From assembly GCA_031255395.1 (NCBI GenBank), contig JAIRSQ010000136.1, positions 1-11,260 on the forward strand: a DNA stretch of 11,260 nt, given 5' to 3'. The translations under genes were made by a program, and so were the position numbers. The stretch is from Spirochaetaceae bacterium (GTDB lineage: Bacteria > Spirochaetota > Spirochaetia > Treponematales > Breznakiellaceae). The notes under the pieces were generated by a model, which made no database searches, was not told where the DNA came from, and saw only the letters and a list, made by a program, of their open reading frames with translations. Within the stretch, counting starts at the first letter, position 1; the number at the start of each line of letters is the position of its first letter. Shown here one piece after another: positions 1-6,752 of the stretch.

Positions 1-293
1 CGGTACACAAGTTCGCGGTTTTTCGGAGCGTTCTTTTCGGCCTCGGCGTAACGGCCAAGCGCCGCCTCGTTCTGCCCCATCGCAAAGTAAACATTTCCCA
101 GCGCGTACGAGGCGTACGGCGCCGCGCCGGGATCTTTTAACGCCTTGATGTAAGCGGCGGCGGCTTCCGCGTGACCGCCCCGCGAAAAGCTGATGTTGCC
201 TTTTACAAGCTCAAGCCGCGCTGCCGCGGGCGCGCACGAAGCGCAAAACGCGACAACCGCCGCCACAGTCGCCGCCGTCCATGCCGTTTTCAC
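1..293 (-). CDS. Secreted TPR-repeat protein, N-terminal part (runs off left edge)
   Basis: The reading frame opens with GTG at 293 and runs off the left edge with 97 codons visible. The start is supported by a GAGGA ribosome binding site about 5 nt upstream. The protein begins MKTAWTAATVAAVVAFCASC, a charged start plus hydrophobic core typical of an export signal. Either Cys17 or Cys20 could be a lipidation site, though neither lipobox is ideal, and type I cleavage after the following Ala-rich stretch is also possible. Residues about 25-57 and 58-91 form two tetratricopeptide repeats; the second has the classic pattern with LGNVYFAMGQNEAAL and a terminal NAP. TPRs mediate protein-protein contacts, here presumably outside the cytoplasm. 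The gene begins 17 bp after the stop of the substrate-binding protein gene, so the two are probably co-transcribed. Its partner and exact role cannot be read from this fragment. Confidence 0.8.
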   Translation of the reverse strand, partial: MKTAWTAATVAAVVAFCASCAPAAARLELVKGNISFSRGGHAEAAAAYIKALKDPGAAPYASYALGNVYFAMGQNEAALGRYAEAEKNAPKNRELVY

Positions 294-310
294 GCCGTTC
301 CTCGTCCGCC

Positions 311-1450
311 TCAGTCCGGCAGCTTTTCAAAAAACAGCCCGCCGCCTGTAAACATTTCCGGCTGGAATATAGCCGCCGTCTCTTCAAACTTTTCGTCTAT
401 CCGTCCGACATTCATGTAATAGCCGTCCGCCAGCACATAGATACGGTCGTTTTTGAACGCGCTGAATTCAGCGAATAGCGGGCTTTCTTCAAGCAGTGCC
501 CGCTTGTTAGGCGTGTACTTGATCATGGAACTGTATATAAGGATGTCGGCGTTACGCGCCCTGTCAAAAAACTCCTCCATCGTTAGCCGCAACTGGCCGC
601 CGCCCGACCCCTCCGGTAGGAAGTAACGCCCGCCGGCCTTCCGCCATTCGCCAGCCGCCACGGAATCGCCTCCCTGCGTGTACACGACGCCGCTGTAAAC
701 GTTGCCGCCGGCGGCAACCGGCCTCTCGTCCGCAGGTATCTTTGCCGCCAGTTCCGTAAGCTCGTCGAGCCGTTCAAGCCGCCGCGTGAAAACGGCTTCC
801 GCCTCGCCTTCCCTGTCATAAAAAGCCGCTATGAATTTTATCCATTCAAACGCCGCTATATTTGTATCCTCAAGCCATTCGCCTACCACGACGTACGGCA
901 GTCCCGCCTCTTCAAACCGGGCGAACGCGTCGCCTCCTCCCGGTCCCATTACTCCGGCAAAAATAATGTCCGGCTTTAGCTCGACGGCCTCCTCGATATT
1001 CAGTTCTCCAGAGCTGTTCTGGGCTATGTACTGTATTCTGCCGCTCCGCAACCCCTCCGCCACAGGTTCGATAACCCAGTCATCCGCGGGCACCGTGACC
1101 GCGACAACACTGTCAAAAAGGCTATCGTCACCAAGCGCGTCCAAAAGCCCGGCCTGCGTGACTGACATAAAAAACGCCCTTTTTACCGGCGTCCGTACCG
1201 TCAAATCCGCTTCCGCGTCAGGCGCCTCCGCTCCGTCCGGCACGAGCAGGCACTTCCTGCCATCATAGTCCGTAAGGAGTTTTGCTCCGCCGCCCAGCCT
1301 TTCAATGTTGAAATGCTCGGCGTACGCCACTTCCGCCCCGCCCGTCATCCTGCCGCTAACCGAAACGGCGCCTGCCCTGCCCTTGCCGCACGCGGCGCAA
1401 GCCAGCAACGCCGCCAGCCCGGCGCAAACAGCCAATTTGTTTGTTTTCAT
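311..1450 (-). CDS. ABC transporter substrate-binding lipoprotein, iron-siderophore/cobalamin class
   Basis: The 379-residue product starts with an export signal (MKTNKLAVCAGLAALLAC) and two possible lipidation cysteines, Cys18 (LLAC) and Cys21 (CAAC), so it is probably membrane-anchored. The body matches the periplasmic binding protein fold of the FecB/BtuF/FhuD class (PF01497). Residues 99-107 (QAGLLDALG), 151-164 (NIEEAVELKPDIIF) and 203-221 (a long alpha-helical linker with WIKFIAAFYDREGEA) have the family's usual spacing, as does the C-terminal ADILIYSS...SPLFAEFSAFKNDRIYV region (301-339). Such proteins capture ferric siderophore, haem, cobalamin or a related ligand and deliver it to an ABC permease. 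No permease or ATPase gene lies in the window; they may lie beyond the left edge. The ATG at 1450 has AAGGA about 11 nt upstream. The ligand cannot be assigned from sequence alone. Confidence 0.85.
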   Translation of the reverse strand: MKTNKLAVCAGLAALLACAACGKGRAGAVSVSGRMTGGAEVAYAEHFNIERLGGGAKLLTDYDGRKCLLVPDGAEAPDAEADLTVRTPVKRAFFMSVTQAGLLDALGDDSLFDSVVAVTVPADDWVIEPVAEGLRSGRIQYIAQNSSGELNIEEAVELKPDIIFAGVMGPGGGDAFARFEEAGLPYVVVGEWLEDTNIAAFEWIKFIAAFYDREGEAEAVFTRRLERLDELTELAAKIPADERPVAAGGNVYSGVVYTQGGDSVAAGEWRKAGGRYFLPEGSGGGQLRLTMEEFFDRARNADILIYSSMIKYTPNKRALLEESPLFAEFSAFKNDRIYVLADGYYMNVGRIDEKFEETAAIFQPEMFTGGGLFFEKLPD

Positions 1451-1471
1451 ATTTTCTTTTTTCCTTGTAAC

Positions 1472-1487
1472 CGGACGCCGGCGTCCG
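1472..1487. repeat. Perfect 16-bp palindrome in the leader of the substrate-binding protein gene
   Basis: CGGACGCCGGCGTCCG is its own reverse complement. It sits 22 bp upstream of the ATG at 1450 and just downstream of the predicted -10 box at 1504-1509, so it falls around +10 to +25 of the inferred transcript. That position suits an operator for a dimeric repressor. It could also be a chance result of the G+C-rich composition. With no loop it is a poor RNA hairpin unless a few central bases open. Confidence 0.5.
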
Positions 1488-1503
1488 CCGCGCCTTTGAT
1501 AAT

Positions 1504-1532
1504 AATGTAAGCGCCTTGCCCGCCCGTGTAAA
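1504..1532 (-). promoter_or_regulatory. Sigma70-like promoter for the substrate-binding protein gene
   Basis: Read on the minus strand, TTTACA (1527-1532, 5 of 6 consensus bases) and TACATT (1504-1509, 4 of 6) are separated by exactly 17 bp. Transcription would start near 1497, giving a leader of about 47 nt that contains the palindrome and the ribosome binding site. No cobalamin, FMN or other riboswitch core was recognised in this short leader. Confidence 0.5.
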
Positions 1533-1560
1533 CCCGCCGGCTCCGAAAGAGTTCGTCCGA

Positions 1561-1588
1561 TTGCCGTTTGCTTCTTCCCTCTTACAAT
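1561..1588 (+). promoter_or_regulatory. Probable sigma70-like promoter for the NUDIX-corC pair
   Basis: TTGCCG at 1561-1566 (4 of 6 consensus bases) and TACAAT at 1583-1588 (5 of 6) are 16 bp apart. Transcription would start near 1595, about 22 nt before the ATG at 1617. It lies back-to-back with the minus-strand promoter at 1504-1532, so the 166-bp gap serves as a divergent promoter region. Confidence 0.45.
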
Positions 1589-1616
1589 TGAGCGCGGTTA
1601 TCCGTATCATGTAATA

Positions 1617-2174
1617 ATGGACGATGATCAGCTTAAATGGCGCGAGATCGGACGGGAAGCGGCGTTTAAGACAAAGATTTTTACAGTAACGAACCGGACG
1701 TGCGTGTCGCCGCAGGGCGGAAACGAGACATTTACGGTGATAGAAACCAACGACTGGGTCGTAGTTGTTCCAGAACTTGAGGACGGGAAGGCGTTCTACA
1801 TGGTGCGGCAATGGCGGCACGGCGCGGGCGAGATGAGCCTTGAGTTTCCGGGCGGCGTAATAGAAACGGGCGAGACGGCGCTTGACGGAGCGGAGCGGGA
1901 ACTTAGGGAAGAGACCGGATGCGTCGCTGGAAAGATGACAAAACTCGGGGTGATGAGTCCGAATCCCGCGATAATGGCTAACCGTGTTCACTTTTTTTTG
2001 GCCGAGGACCTGCGGGTTGACGGCGATTTGCGTCCGGACAAGGACGAGTTTATCACTGCGGAGAGGGTGGACGCCGGCGAGGTAACGCGCGGAGCGGGGG
2101 CGCCGCCCTACATACATTCGCTGATGGCTACTGCACTCTGCCTGTACAACAGGCTGAAACAGCGTACAGCATGA
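1617..2174 (+). CDS. NUDIX hydrolase, ADP-ribose pyrophosphatase-like
   Basis: The 185-residue protein carries a complete Nudix box at residues 80-102: Gly80, Glu86, then R94-E95-L96 and the metal-binding E98-E99 before G101. The only small deviation is Cys in the final hydrophobic position. The preceding VRQWRHGAGEMSLEFPGG segment (63-80) is typical of the ADP-ribose/sugar-nucleotide pyrophosphatase branch (NudF-like), which cleaves NDP-sugars to NMP and sugar phosphate in the cytoplasm. The exact substrate is inferred from resemblance and is not proven. The ATG at 1617 is the first start after in-frame stops but has no obvious Shine-Dalgarno sequence, so translation may be weak or start-codon driven. 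The stop overlaps the start of the next gene (ATGA at 2171-2174), indicating translational coupling with the CorC-like protein. Confidence 0.88.
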   Translation: MDDDQLKWREIGREAAFKTKIFTVTNRTCVSPQGGNETFTVIETNDWVVVVPELEDGKAFYMVRQWRHGAGEMSLEFPGGVIETGETALDGAERELREETGCVAGKMTKLGVMSPNPAIMANRVHFFLAEDLRVDGDLRPDKDEFITAERVDAGEVTRGAGAPPYIHSLMATALCLYNRLKQRTA

Positions 2175-3496
2175 AAACCGCGCCTCCCCAAGACCCGGAC
2201 CCGCTCTTATGGCAGTTACTGTTGCAACTGGGACTCATCCTGCTGAACGCCGTATTCGCGTCGGCGGAAATCGCTCTAATATCGCTTAACGAAACAAAGC
2301 TCGAAAAACACGCAAAAGACGGCAACAGGAGCGCCAAGCGGCTGCTCCCGTTAATCAAACAGCCCGAAAAATTTCTTGCCGCAATACAGGCCGGCATCAC
2401 GCTCGCCGGCTTCTTGGGCAGCGCGTTTGCTGCGGACAATTTTTCAAACAAACTTGCGGCGCTGCTCTCGTCCGCAAAATTCCCTATGTCCGAAGCCGCG
2501 CTAAAAAACATTTCCCTCGTGCTTATTACAATCGCGCTGTCGTTTATTACAATCGTTCTGGGCGAACTTGTGCCCAAGCGCGTAGCGCTAAAAAAAGCGG
2601 AGCCGCTTGCCTATTTCATGTCGTCTTTCATCGTGATAATTTCAAAGGCCTTGCACCCCGTCGTGTGGCTTTTGAGCGCGGCAAGCAACGCTATCCTGTC
2701 CGCTATTGGCATAGACCCGAATGACGGTAGCGACGCGGTAACGGAAGAAGAAATATGCCTGCTCGTGGACGCGGGGAGCGAACAGGGCGTGATTGAGCAA
2801 AACGAAAAAGAAATAATCCACAATATTTTTAATTTTGATGACAGGAGCGCGTCGGATTTTATGACGCACAGGCTAGATGCGGCGCTGCTGTTCATGAAAG
2901 ACGACGACAAGACATGGCGCGAAACCATTACCGGCAATCCGTACAACCACTATCCAGTCTGCGGCAACACGGTTGACGATATAGCGGGAGTCCTTTCGAC
3001 ACGCGATTACCTGTTGCTGGACGATCACACGCGTCCCAGCGTGATGAAAAACGCCGTGCACGAGGCGCAGTTTGTCCCCGAATCGCTTAAAGCCGACGTT
3101 CTTCTAAAAAAGATGAGAACCAGCCGCAACAGTTTCGCCCTTGTAATAGACGAGTACGGCGGATTTACCGGAATAATCACGCAGTACGACCTTTTGGGAG
3201 CGATAGTGGGCGATATTGACTCGGACGGCGTTGCGCTGATAGAAAAAACCGCCCGTCCCGGCGAATGGCTGGTGGACGGCAGCGCTCCGCTGGATAAAGT
3301 GTCCGCCGCTCTGGAAATAAAACTTCCGTCCGCCGAGTACGAAACATTCGCCGGTTTAGTGTTAGACATACTGGACAAGCTCCCTGAAGACGGAGAGCAG
3401 GCCGAAATCGAGTTTGCCGGCCTTGTAATAAAAATTCTGGAGGTAAAAGACCGCCGGCTTAAAAGCGCCCTTGTAACCAAGCCGGACGACCGTTGA
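2171..3496 (+). CDS. CorC/HlyC-family membrane protein (CNNM domain, CBS pair, CorC C-terminal domain)
   Basis: The 441-residue product has the standard architecture of the family. A CNNM/DUF21 membrane domain occupies residues about 1-190, with hydrophobic segments near 12-37, 68-90, 112-133 and 147-180. A CBS pair spans about 225-345, including the conserved FALVIDEYGGFTGIIT-type segment at 322-337. A CorC_HlyC domain spans about 360-435 (GEWLVDGSAPLDKV...). Between membrane domain and CBS pair lies the typical TEEEICLLVDAGSEQGVIEQNEKEII linker region. Members are annotated as haemolysin-like (TlyC) or as Mg/Co efflux proteins; ion-transport evidence for close relatives supports Mg handling, while haemolytic activity is doubtful. 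The ATG at 2171 overlaps the NUDIX stop by 4 bp, so the pair forms an operon. The gene ends convergently with the phosphohexomutase gene, 43 bp away. Confidence 0.9.
   Translation: MKTAPPQDPDPLLWQLLLQLGLILLNAVFASAEIALISLNETKLEKHAKDGNRSAKRLLPLIKQPEKFLAAIQAGITLAGFLGSAFAADNFSNKLAALLSSAKFPMSEAALKNISLVLITIALSFITIVLGELVPKRVALKKAEPLAYFMSSFIVIISKALHPVVWLLSAASNAILSAIGIDPNDGSDAVTEEEICLLVDAGSEQGVIEQNEKEIIHNIFNFDDRSASDFMTHRLDAALLFMKDDDKTWRETITGNPYNHYPVCGNTVDDIAGVLSTRDYLLLDDHTRPSVMKNAVHEAQFVPESLKADVLLKKMRTSRNSFALVIDEYGGFTGIITQYDLLGAIVGDIDSDGVALIEKTARPGEWLVDGSAPLDKVSAALEIKLPSAEYETFAGLVLDILDKLPEDGEQAEIEFAGLVIKILEVKDRRLKSALVTKPDDR
3445..3485 (-). terminator. Possible intrinsic terminator for the recA-phosphohexomutase transcript
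   Basis: On the minus strand a perfect 7-bp stem (CCGGCTT at 3485-3479 with AAGCCGG at 3460-3454) encloses an 18-nt loop and is followed 3 nt later by TCTTTT. It lies within the 3' end of the convergent corC-like gene, about 55 bp past the phosphohexomutase stop. The large loop and broken T-run make it a weak candidate. Confidence 0.3.
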
Positions 3497-3539
3497 CAGG
3501 CAGCGGCGGATAGGGCGGGGAATGTTTTTGCGGCGTTTC

Positions 3540-5330
3540 CTAAGCCGAATCTGCCTCATGCAGCATGGAGCGGTGCCATTCCAAAAGCTCGTCATGGAGC
3601 GCGCTGTTCGAGCCTTCGATATCAGCCATCACGCGGAAAACCGGCTCTGTGCCCGATCCGCGCATCCAAAGCGAGGCGCGCTCCGCTCCGTCCTCGCCGT
3701 AAAACAGCACGCGAAGCCCGCCCCGCCCCGCCTCGCCGAAGTTTTTAACGCCGCTCCGTTCGACGCCGCCGTTATAAACGGCGGCGTTCCAGCCGCGTAT
3801 GTTCCATTTGTCGCCAAGGCGTTTTTTTTGTTTTTCCCATTCCAGCAGGAATATCGTCTGGTACCGTTCTTTAAGGCGGGCGTGGTCGCCGCTTGAAATT
3901 TGCATACGGGCGTTTTCGGAATAGGCCGCGGTAGTGGTAAAGACCGGAAGGCTCGCCAGCGCGTCTGACAGCGTAAAATCGTCCCTGTAACGCTCCTCGC
4001 TGCCATTTCGCTCGAGCCATAGCTCGAAAAAGCCTTTTTTGCCGGGACGCGACCTTATACGCAGCATTTTTAACAGCGCCGTAACCGTTCCAAGCGGATC
4101 GCGCGCGGACGACGGGTGGATTATGCAGCCGCCTGCCGCACCCTCGCCCATGACGGGAGCGTTCCAGCCCTCCGCGCGGAGCCGCCGCCCGAGGCCGACA
4201 ACGTTTGCCTCGCCGGTCTCAGCGCGAAAAACCTTCGCTCCGAACGCGCTCGCTATCCTGTCAACGCGCATCGAAGTCGCGTCGTTTACCGCGACCGCCG
4301 TTTTTTGCGACAGACTCGCGTCGATACGCTGCCTGTCCGTCCATACAAGCTGGCAAAGTTCGGCAAGACAGGCGAGCGCAAACACCTCTTGGGCTTCCAA
4401 CGGGCGGACGCGACCCGAATTTTCGTCAAAAAACACGATATTTCCGCGATCCCCGTCGCAATCCGGCACATAACCCAGCGTAAAATCACTGTCGCGCCGC
4501 CTGAGTTCGCCTAAAAAATCACAACAAGGCGTAAGAGCTTCGCCTTCGGGCACTATTCGGTGGGCTATTTCGCCCGGCAAAGCGTTTATCGCGCGGAATT
4601 TTAGGGATAAATCTTTAAAAAAGTCAGAATCGATGCAGCGCGTCCGCGCCGAGCCGTTAAAATCCGCTACTATTCCGAGCGGCGCGGCCTGTAACCCCCG
4701 TTTCAGTTCCGTCATTACAGCCTGTTGTCCGCCCGTTACGGCCCCGGCGTTAAAGGCAGAGTATGCGGCAAGAGCCGCTGCCTTACGCGTCGGCGCGCTG
4801 TTCAGCGCGCCGTCAAGGACGGCTGCCTCTACTCTGTCCCGCTCCGCGAGCATGAGGCGGCTTTCTTTTTCCGAAGAGCAAAGCGAATGGAATTTTTTCT
4901 CCAGCTTTGCCGCGTCCGCTCCGTCCAGCACGCCGCCGTCCGTAAGGCCGAATTTTAAGCCGTTGTAGCCGATAGGATTGTGGCTTGCTGATATGTAGAT
5001 AAAGCCGTCAGCGCTTCCGGCAAGGCCGGAGGCACTGGCATAAGCCATTATCTCTGGCGCGGCCGTTATTCCGCAAAAAATCGCCTCCGCGCCCTTCGAC
5101 AACAACGTTTTTACAACCGTTCGCGCTATAGTCTCTCCGGTCGGGCGCGTGTCATACCCCACTATCACGCGCGCCGCGCCGTTAGCGCTCTTCGCGCGGA
5201 CAAAGTCAGCAAAAACGGACGCGGCGGCAGACGCAATAAAGGCATGGCGTTCAGAGATTCTTTGCGAGCGGCTTTCCGCCCCGCCGTCCTCCGCAAAAAT
5301 GTCGCGCCAGCCGGACGCCGAAATTATCAA
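3540..5330 (-). CDS. Phosphoglucomutase/phosphomannomutase (alpha-D-phosphohexomutase family)
   Basis: The 596-residue cytoplasmic enzyme would interconvert hexose 1- and 6-phosphates (glucose or mannose). All four family motifs appear in order: the phosphoserine loop ISASHNP (113-119, catalytic Ser116), the metal loop DCDGDR (290-295, Asp290/292/294), the sugar-selecting loop GEGAAGG (395-401), and the phosphate-binding loop RGSGTEPVFR (557-566). The sugar loop departs from the common GE-x-SGH form. The length suits the ~550-600-residue PgcA/Pgm2-like branch and exceeds the ~460 residues of AlgC-type enzymes. The start is TTG at 5330: an in-frame stop lies only eight codons upstream, with no ATG between. 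The nearest Shine-Dalgarno-like AAAGG is about 15 nt away, so the exact start is uncertain. It lies 48 bp after recA and is probably read through from it. Confidence 0.88.
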   Translation of the reverse strand: MIISASGWRDIFAEDGGAESRSQRISERHAFIASAAASVFADFVRAKSANGAARVIVGYDTRPTGETIARTVVKTLLSKGAEAIFCGITAAPEIMAYASASGLAGSADGFIYISASHNPIGYNGLKFGLTDGGVLDGADAAKLEKKFHSLCSSEKESRLMLAERDRVEAAVLDGALNSAPTRKAAALAAYSAFNAGAVTGGQQAVMTELKRGLQAAPLGIVADFNGSARTRCIDSDFFKDLSLKFRAINALPGEIAHRIVPEGEALTPCCDFLGELRRRDSDFTLGYVPDCDGDRGNIVFFDENSGRVRPLEAQEVFALACLAELCQLVWTDRQRIDASLSQKTAVAVNDATSMRVDRIASAFGAKVFRAETGEANVVGLGRRLRAEGWNAPVMGEGAAGGCIIHPSSARDPLGTVTALLKMLRIRSRPGKKGFFELWLERNGSEERYRDDFTLSDALASLPVFTTTAAYSENARMQISSGDHARLKERYQTIFLLEWEKQKKRLGDKWNIRGWNAAVYNGGVERSGVKNFGEAGRGGLRVLFYGEDGAERASLWMRGSGTEPVFRVMADIEGSNSALHDELLEWHRSMLHEADSA

Positions 5331-5378
5331 CGACGTTTTGCTATACCTTTGCCTTTAAATTTTTCGTTATGCAACGGC

Positions 5379-6719
5379 CTAAAACAAGCCGTCATCGTCG
5401 CCCGCGCCAAAGGCTTTTCCGGCAGAAGCGGACTCACCGGCGGTGTTCTGCCGCTTGTCCGCCGCGATCGGTGGACGCTTTGAGACGGCAGTCGCTTCTT
5501 TCGCCGATTTTGCGGCGTCCGGCTTTTCGGCGTCCAGTTTCGTGGCGTCCGATTTTTCGGTGCCTGGCTTTACCGTTTCAGACTTTGTTTCGGCGGCGGT
5601 CGCTATCGCCGATTTCGCGGTGTCAGGCTTCTCGGCGTCCGGTTTTGCGCCGGCGGCGGCCGTTCCGTTATCGGTTTTGTCCGGGAACATTATTTTTCTG
5701 ACGCTTGCCTCTATTTCCGATGAAATATCGAGATTAGTTTCAAGGAATTCCTTAGCGTTTTCCCTTCCCTGGCCGACTTTTTCCTCGCCGTACGAGAACC
5801 ACGAGCCTTTTTTTTCGATTATCCCGTATTTGACGGCAGCATCCAGCAGGCTGCCGACCGCGGAGATACCCTTGCCAAACATGATTTCCATTTCCGCCTT
5901 GCGGAAAGGCGGGGCTATCTTGTTTTTTACCACCTTTACCTTGACGCGGTTGCCTATCGCGTCCGCGTCGGCGCTTTTTTCAATAGTTTCCTGCTTGCGC
6001 ACGTCGAGCCGCACCGAGGCGTAGAATTTGAGAGCGTTCCCGCCCGTCGTGGTCTCAGGGTTGCCGAACATTACGCCTATCTTCATGCGTATCTGGTTTA
6101 TGAATATCAGCACGGTGCGCGATTTTCCGATTATAGCGGTAAGTTTCCGCAAGGCCTGACTCATAAGGCGCGCCTGAAGGCCGACATGCGCGTCGCCCAT
6201 GTCGCCTTCAATTTCGGCCTGAGGAGTAAGCGCCGCGACAGAGTCGACGACAATCACGTCTATCGCGCCGGAACGCACCAGGCTTTCCGCTATTTCCAGC
6301 GCCTGTTCGCCGGAATCGGGCTGAGAAACCTCAAGATTGTCGATGTCGACGCCCAAATTCTTGGCGTAAATGGGATCGAGCGCGTGTTCCGCGTCTATAA
6401 AAGCGCAGATGCCGCCCATCTTCTGCGCTTCCGCGACTACGTGAAGCGCAAGCGTCGTCTTGCCGGACGATTCCGGTCCGAAAATCTCGATGATGCGTCC
6501 GCGTGGATACCCGCCGATACCAAGCGCCTCGTCAAGCAGGATAGAGCCTGACGGGATCGTTTCTATGCCCGCCGCGTTCGCGTGAGCGCCCAGCTTTATC
6601 AGCGCGCCGGAACCAAACTGTTTTTCTATCTGGAGCCTGACCGCCTCAAGCGCCTTCCGCTTGTCTTCGCTGTTCGCCCTGCTGTCCGCCATCGTTTTTG
6701 GCGTCGTTGCTTTTGCCAT
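5379..6719 (-). CDS. recA: RecA recombinase with extended repetitive C-terminal tail
   Basis: The core (residues about 18-345) is an unmistakable RecA: Walker A GPESSGKT (81-88), the [10 protein letters not shown] segment (107-116), Walker B VIVVDS (155-160), DNA-binding loop L1 near [12 protein letters not shown] (169-180), and L2 within [20 protein letters not shown] (208-227). RecA coats single-stranded DNA, drives strand exchange and stimulates LexA-type repressor cleavage. The family norm is about 350 residues; this one has 446. The extra ~95 residues are a low-complexity Lys/Ala/Asp/Glu/Pro/Thr tail that includes an imperfectly repeated 13-residue unit (359-371 and 394-406) and ends DDDGLF. 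The ATG at 6719 has AGAGGG 6 nt upstream; Met10 is a less likely start. The gene begins 33 bp after the DHH phosphoesterase stop, so it probably shares that transcript. No LexA-type operator is visible immediately upstream. Confidence 0.98.
   Translation of the reverse strand: MAKATTPKTMADSRANSEDKRKALEAVRLQIEKQFGSGALIKLGAHANAAGIETIPSGSILLDEALGIGGYPRGRIIEIFGPESSGKTTLALHVVAEAQKMGGICAFIDAEHALDPIYAKNLGVDIDNLEVSQPDSGEQALEIAESLVRSGAIDVIVVDSVAALTPQAEIEGDMGDAHVGLQARLMSQALRKLTAIIGKSRTVLIFINQIRMKIGVMFGNPETTTGGNALKFYASVRLDVRKQETIEKSADADAIGNRVKVKVVKNKIAPPFRKAEMEIMFGKGISAVGSLLDAAVKYGIIEKKGSWFSYGEEKVGQGRENAKEFLETNLDISSEIEASVRKIMFPDKTDNGTAAAGAKPDAEKPDTAKSAIATAAETKSETVKPGTEKSDATKLDAEKPDAAKSAKEATAVSKRPPIAADKRQNTAGESASAGKAFGAGDDDGLF
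5502..5645 (-). repeat. Pair of 39-bp direct repeats inside the recA 3' end
   Basis: The segments 5502-5540 and 5607-5645 align without gaps and differ at 5 of 39 positions (34 identical, about 87%). They are offset by 105 bp, a multiple of three, and encode the near-identical RecA tail residues 394-406 and 359-371 ([15 protein letters not shown]). Sequence similarity does not continue clearly beyond the units. This points to an in-frame duplication that could expand or contract without breaking the frame. Confidence 0.8.
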
Positions 6720-6752
6720 AATAACCCTCTGTAAAATGTTAGCCCGCGCCGT

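Noticed and set aside
1451..1616. Cobalamin or other riboswitch upstream of the substrate-binding protein gene
   Set aside because: The predicted leader is only about 47 nt, and no B12-box-like or other aptamer core sequence was recognised.
1356..2117. A 253-codon open frame on the minus strand spanning the divergent gap
   Set aside because: It overlaps the start of the substrate-binding protein gene and is antisense to the NUDIX gene, whose Nudix box is intact. Its translation is Arg/His-rich with no domain, and it has no ribosome binding site.
5502..5645. CRISPR-like repeat array
   Set aside because: There are only two copies, they lie in frame inside recA, and they encode near-identical protein repeats, so this is an intragenic duplication.
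5443..6024. A 193-codon plus-strand open frame rich in Ser/Ala/Phe
   Set aside because: It is the antisense of the recA 3' half; the apparent repeats mirror the RecA tail repeats, and no start signals support it.
6720..6752. SOS/LexA box in front of recA
   Set aside because: CTGT near 6729 is not followed by a matching ACAG at the right distance, and the 33-bp gap shows no other inverted repeat of LexA type.
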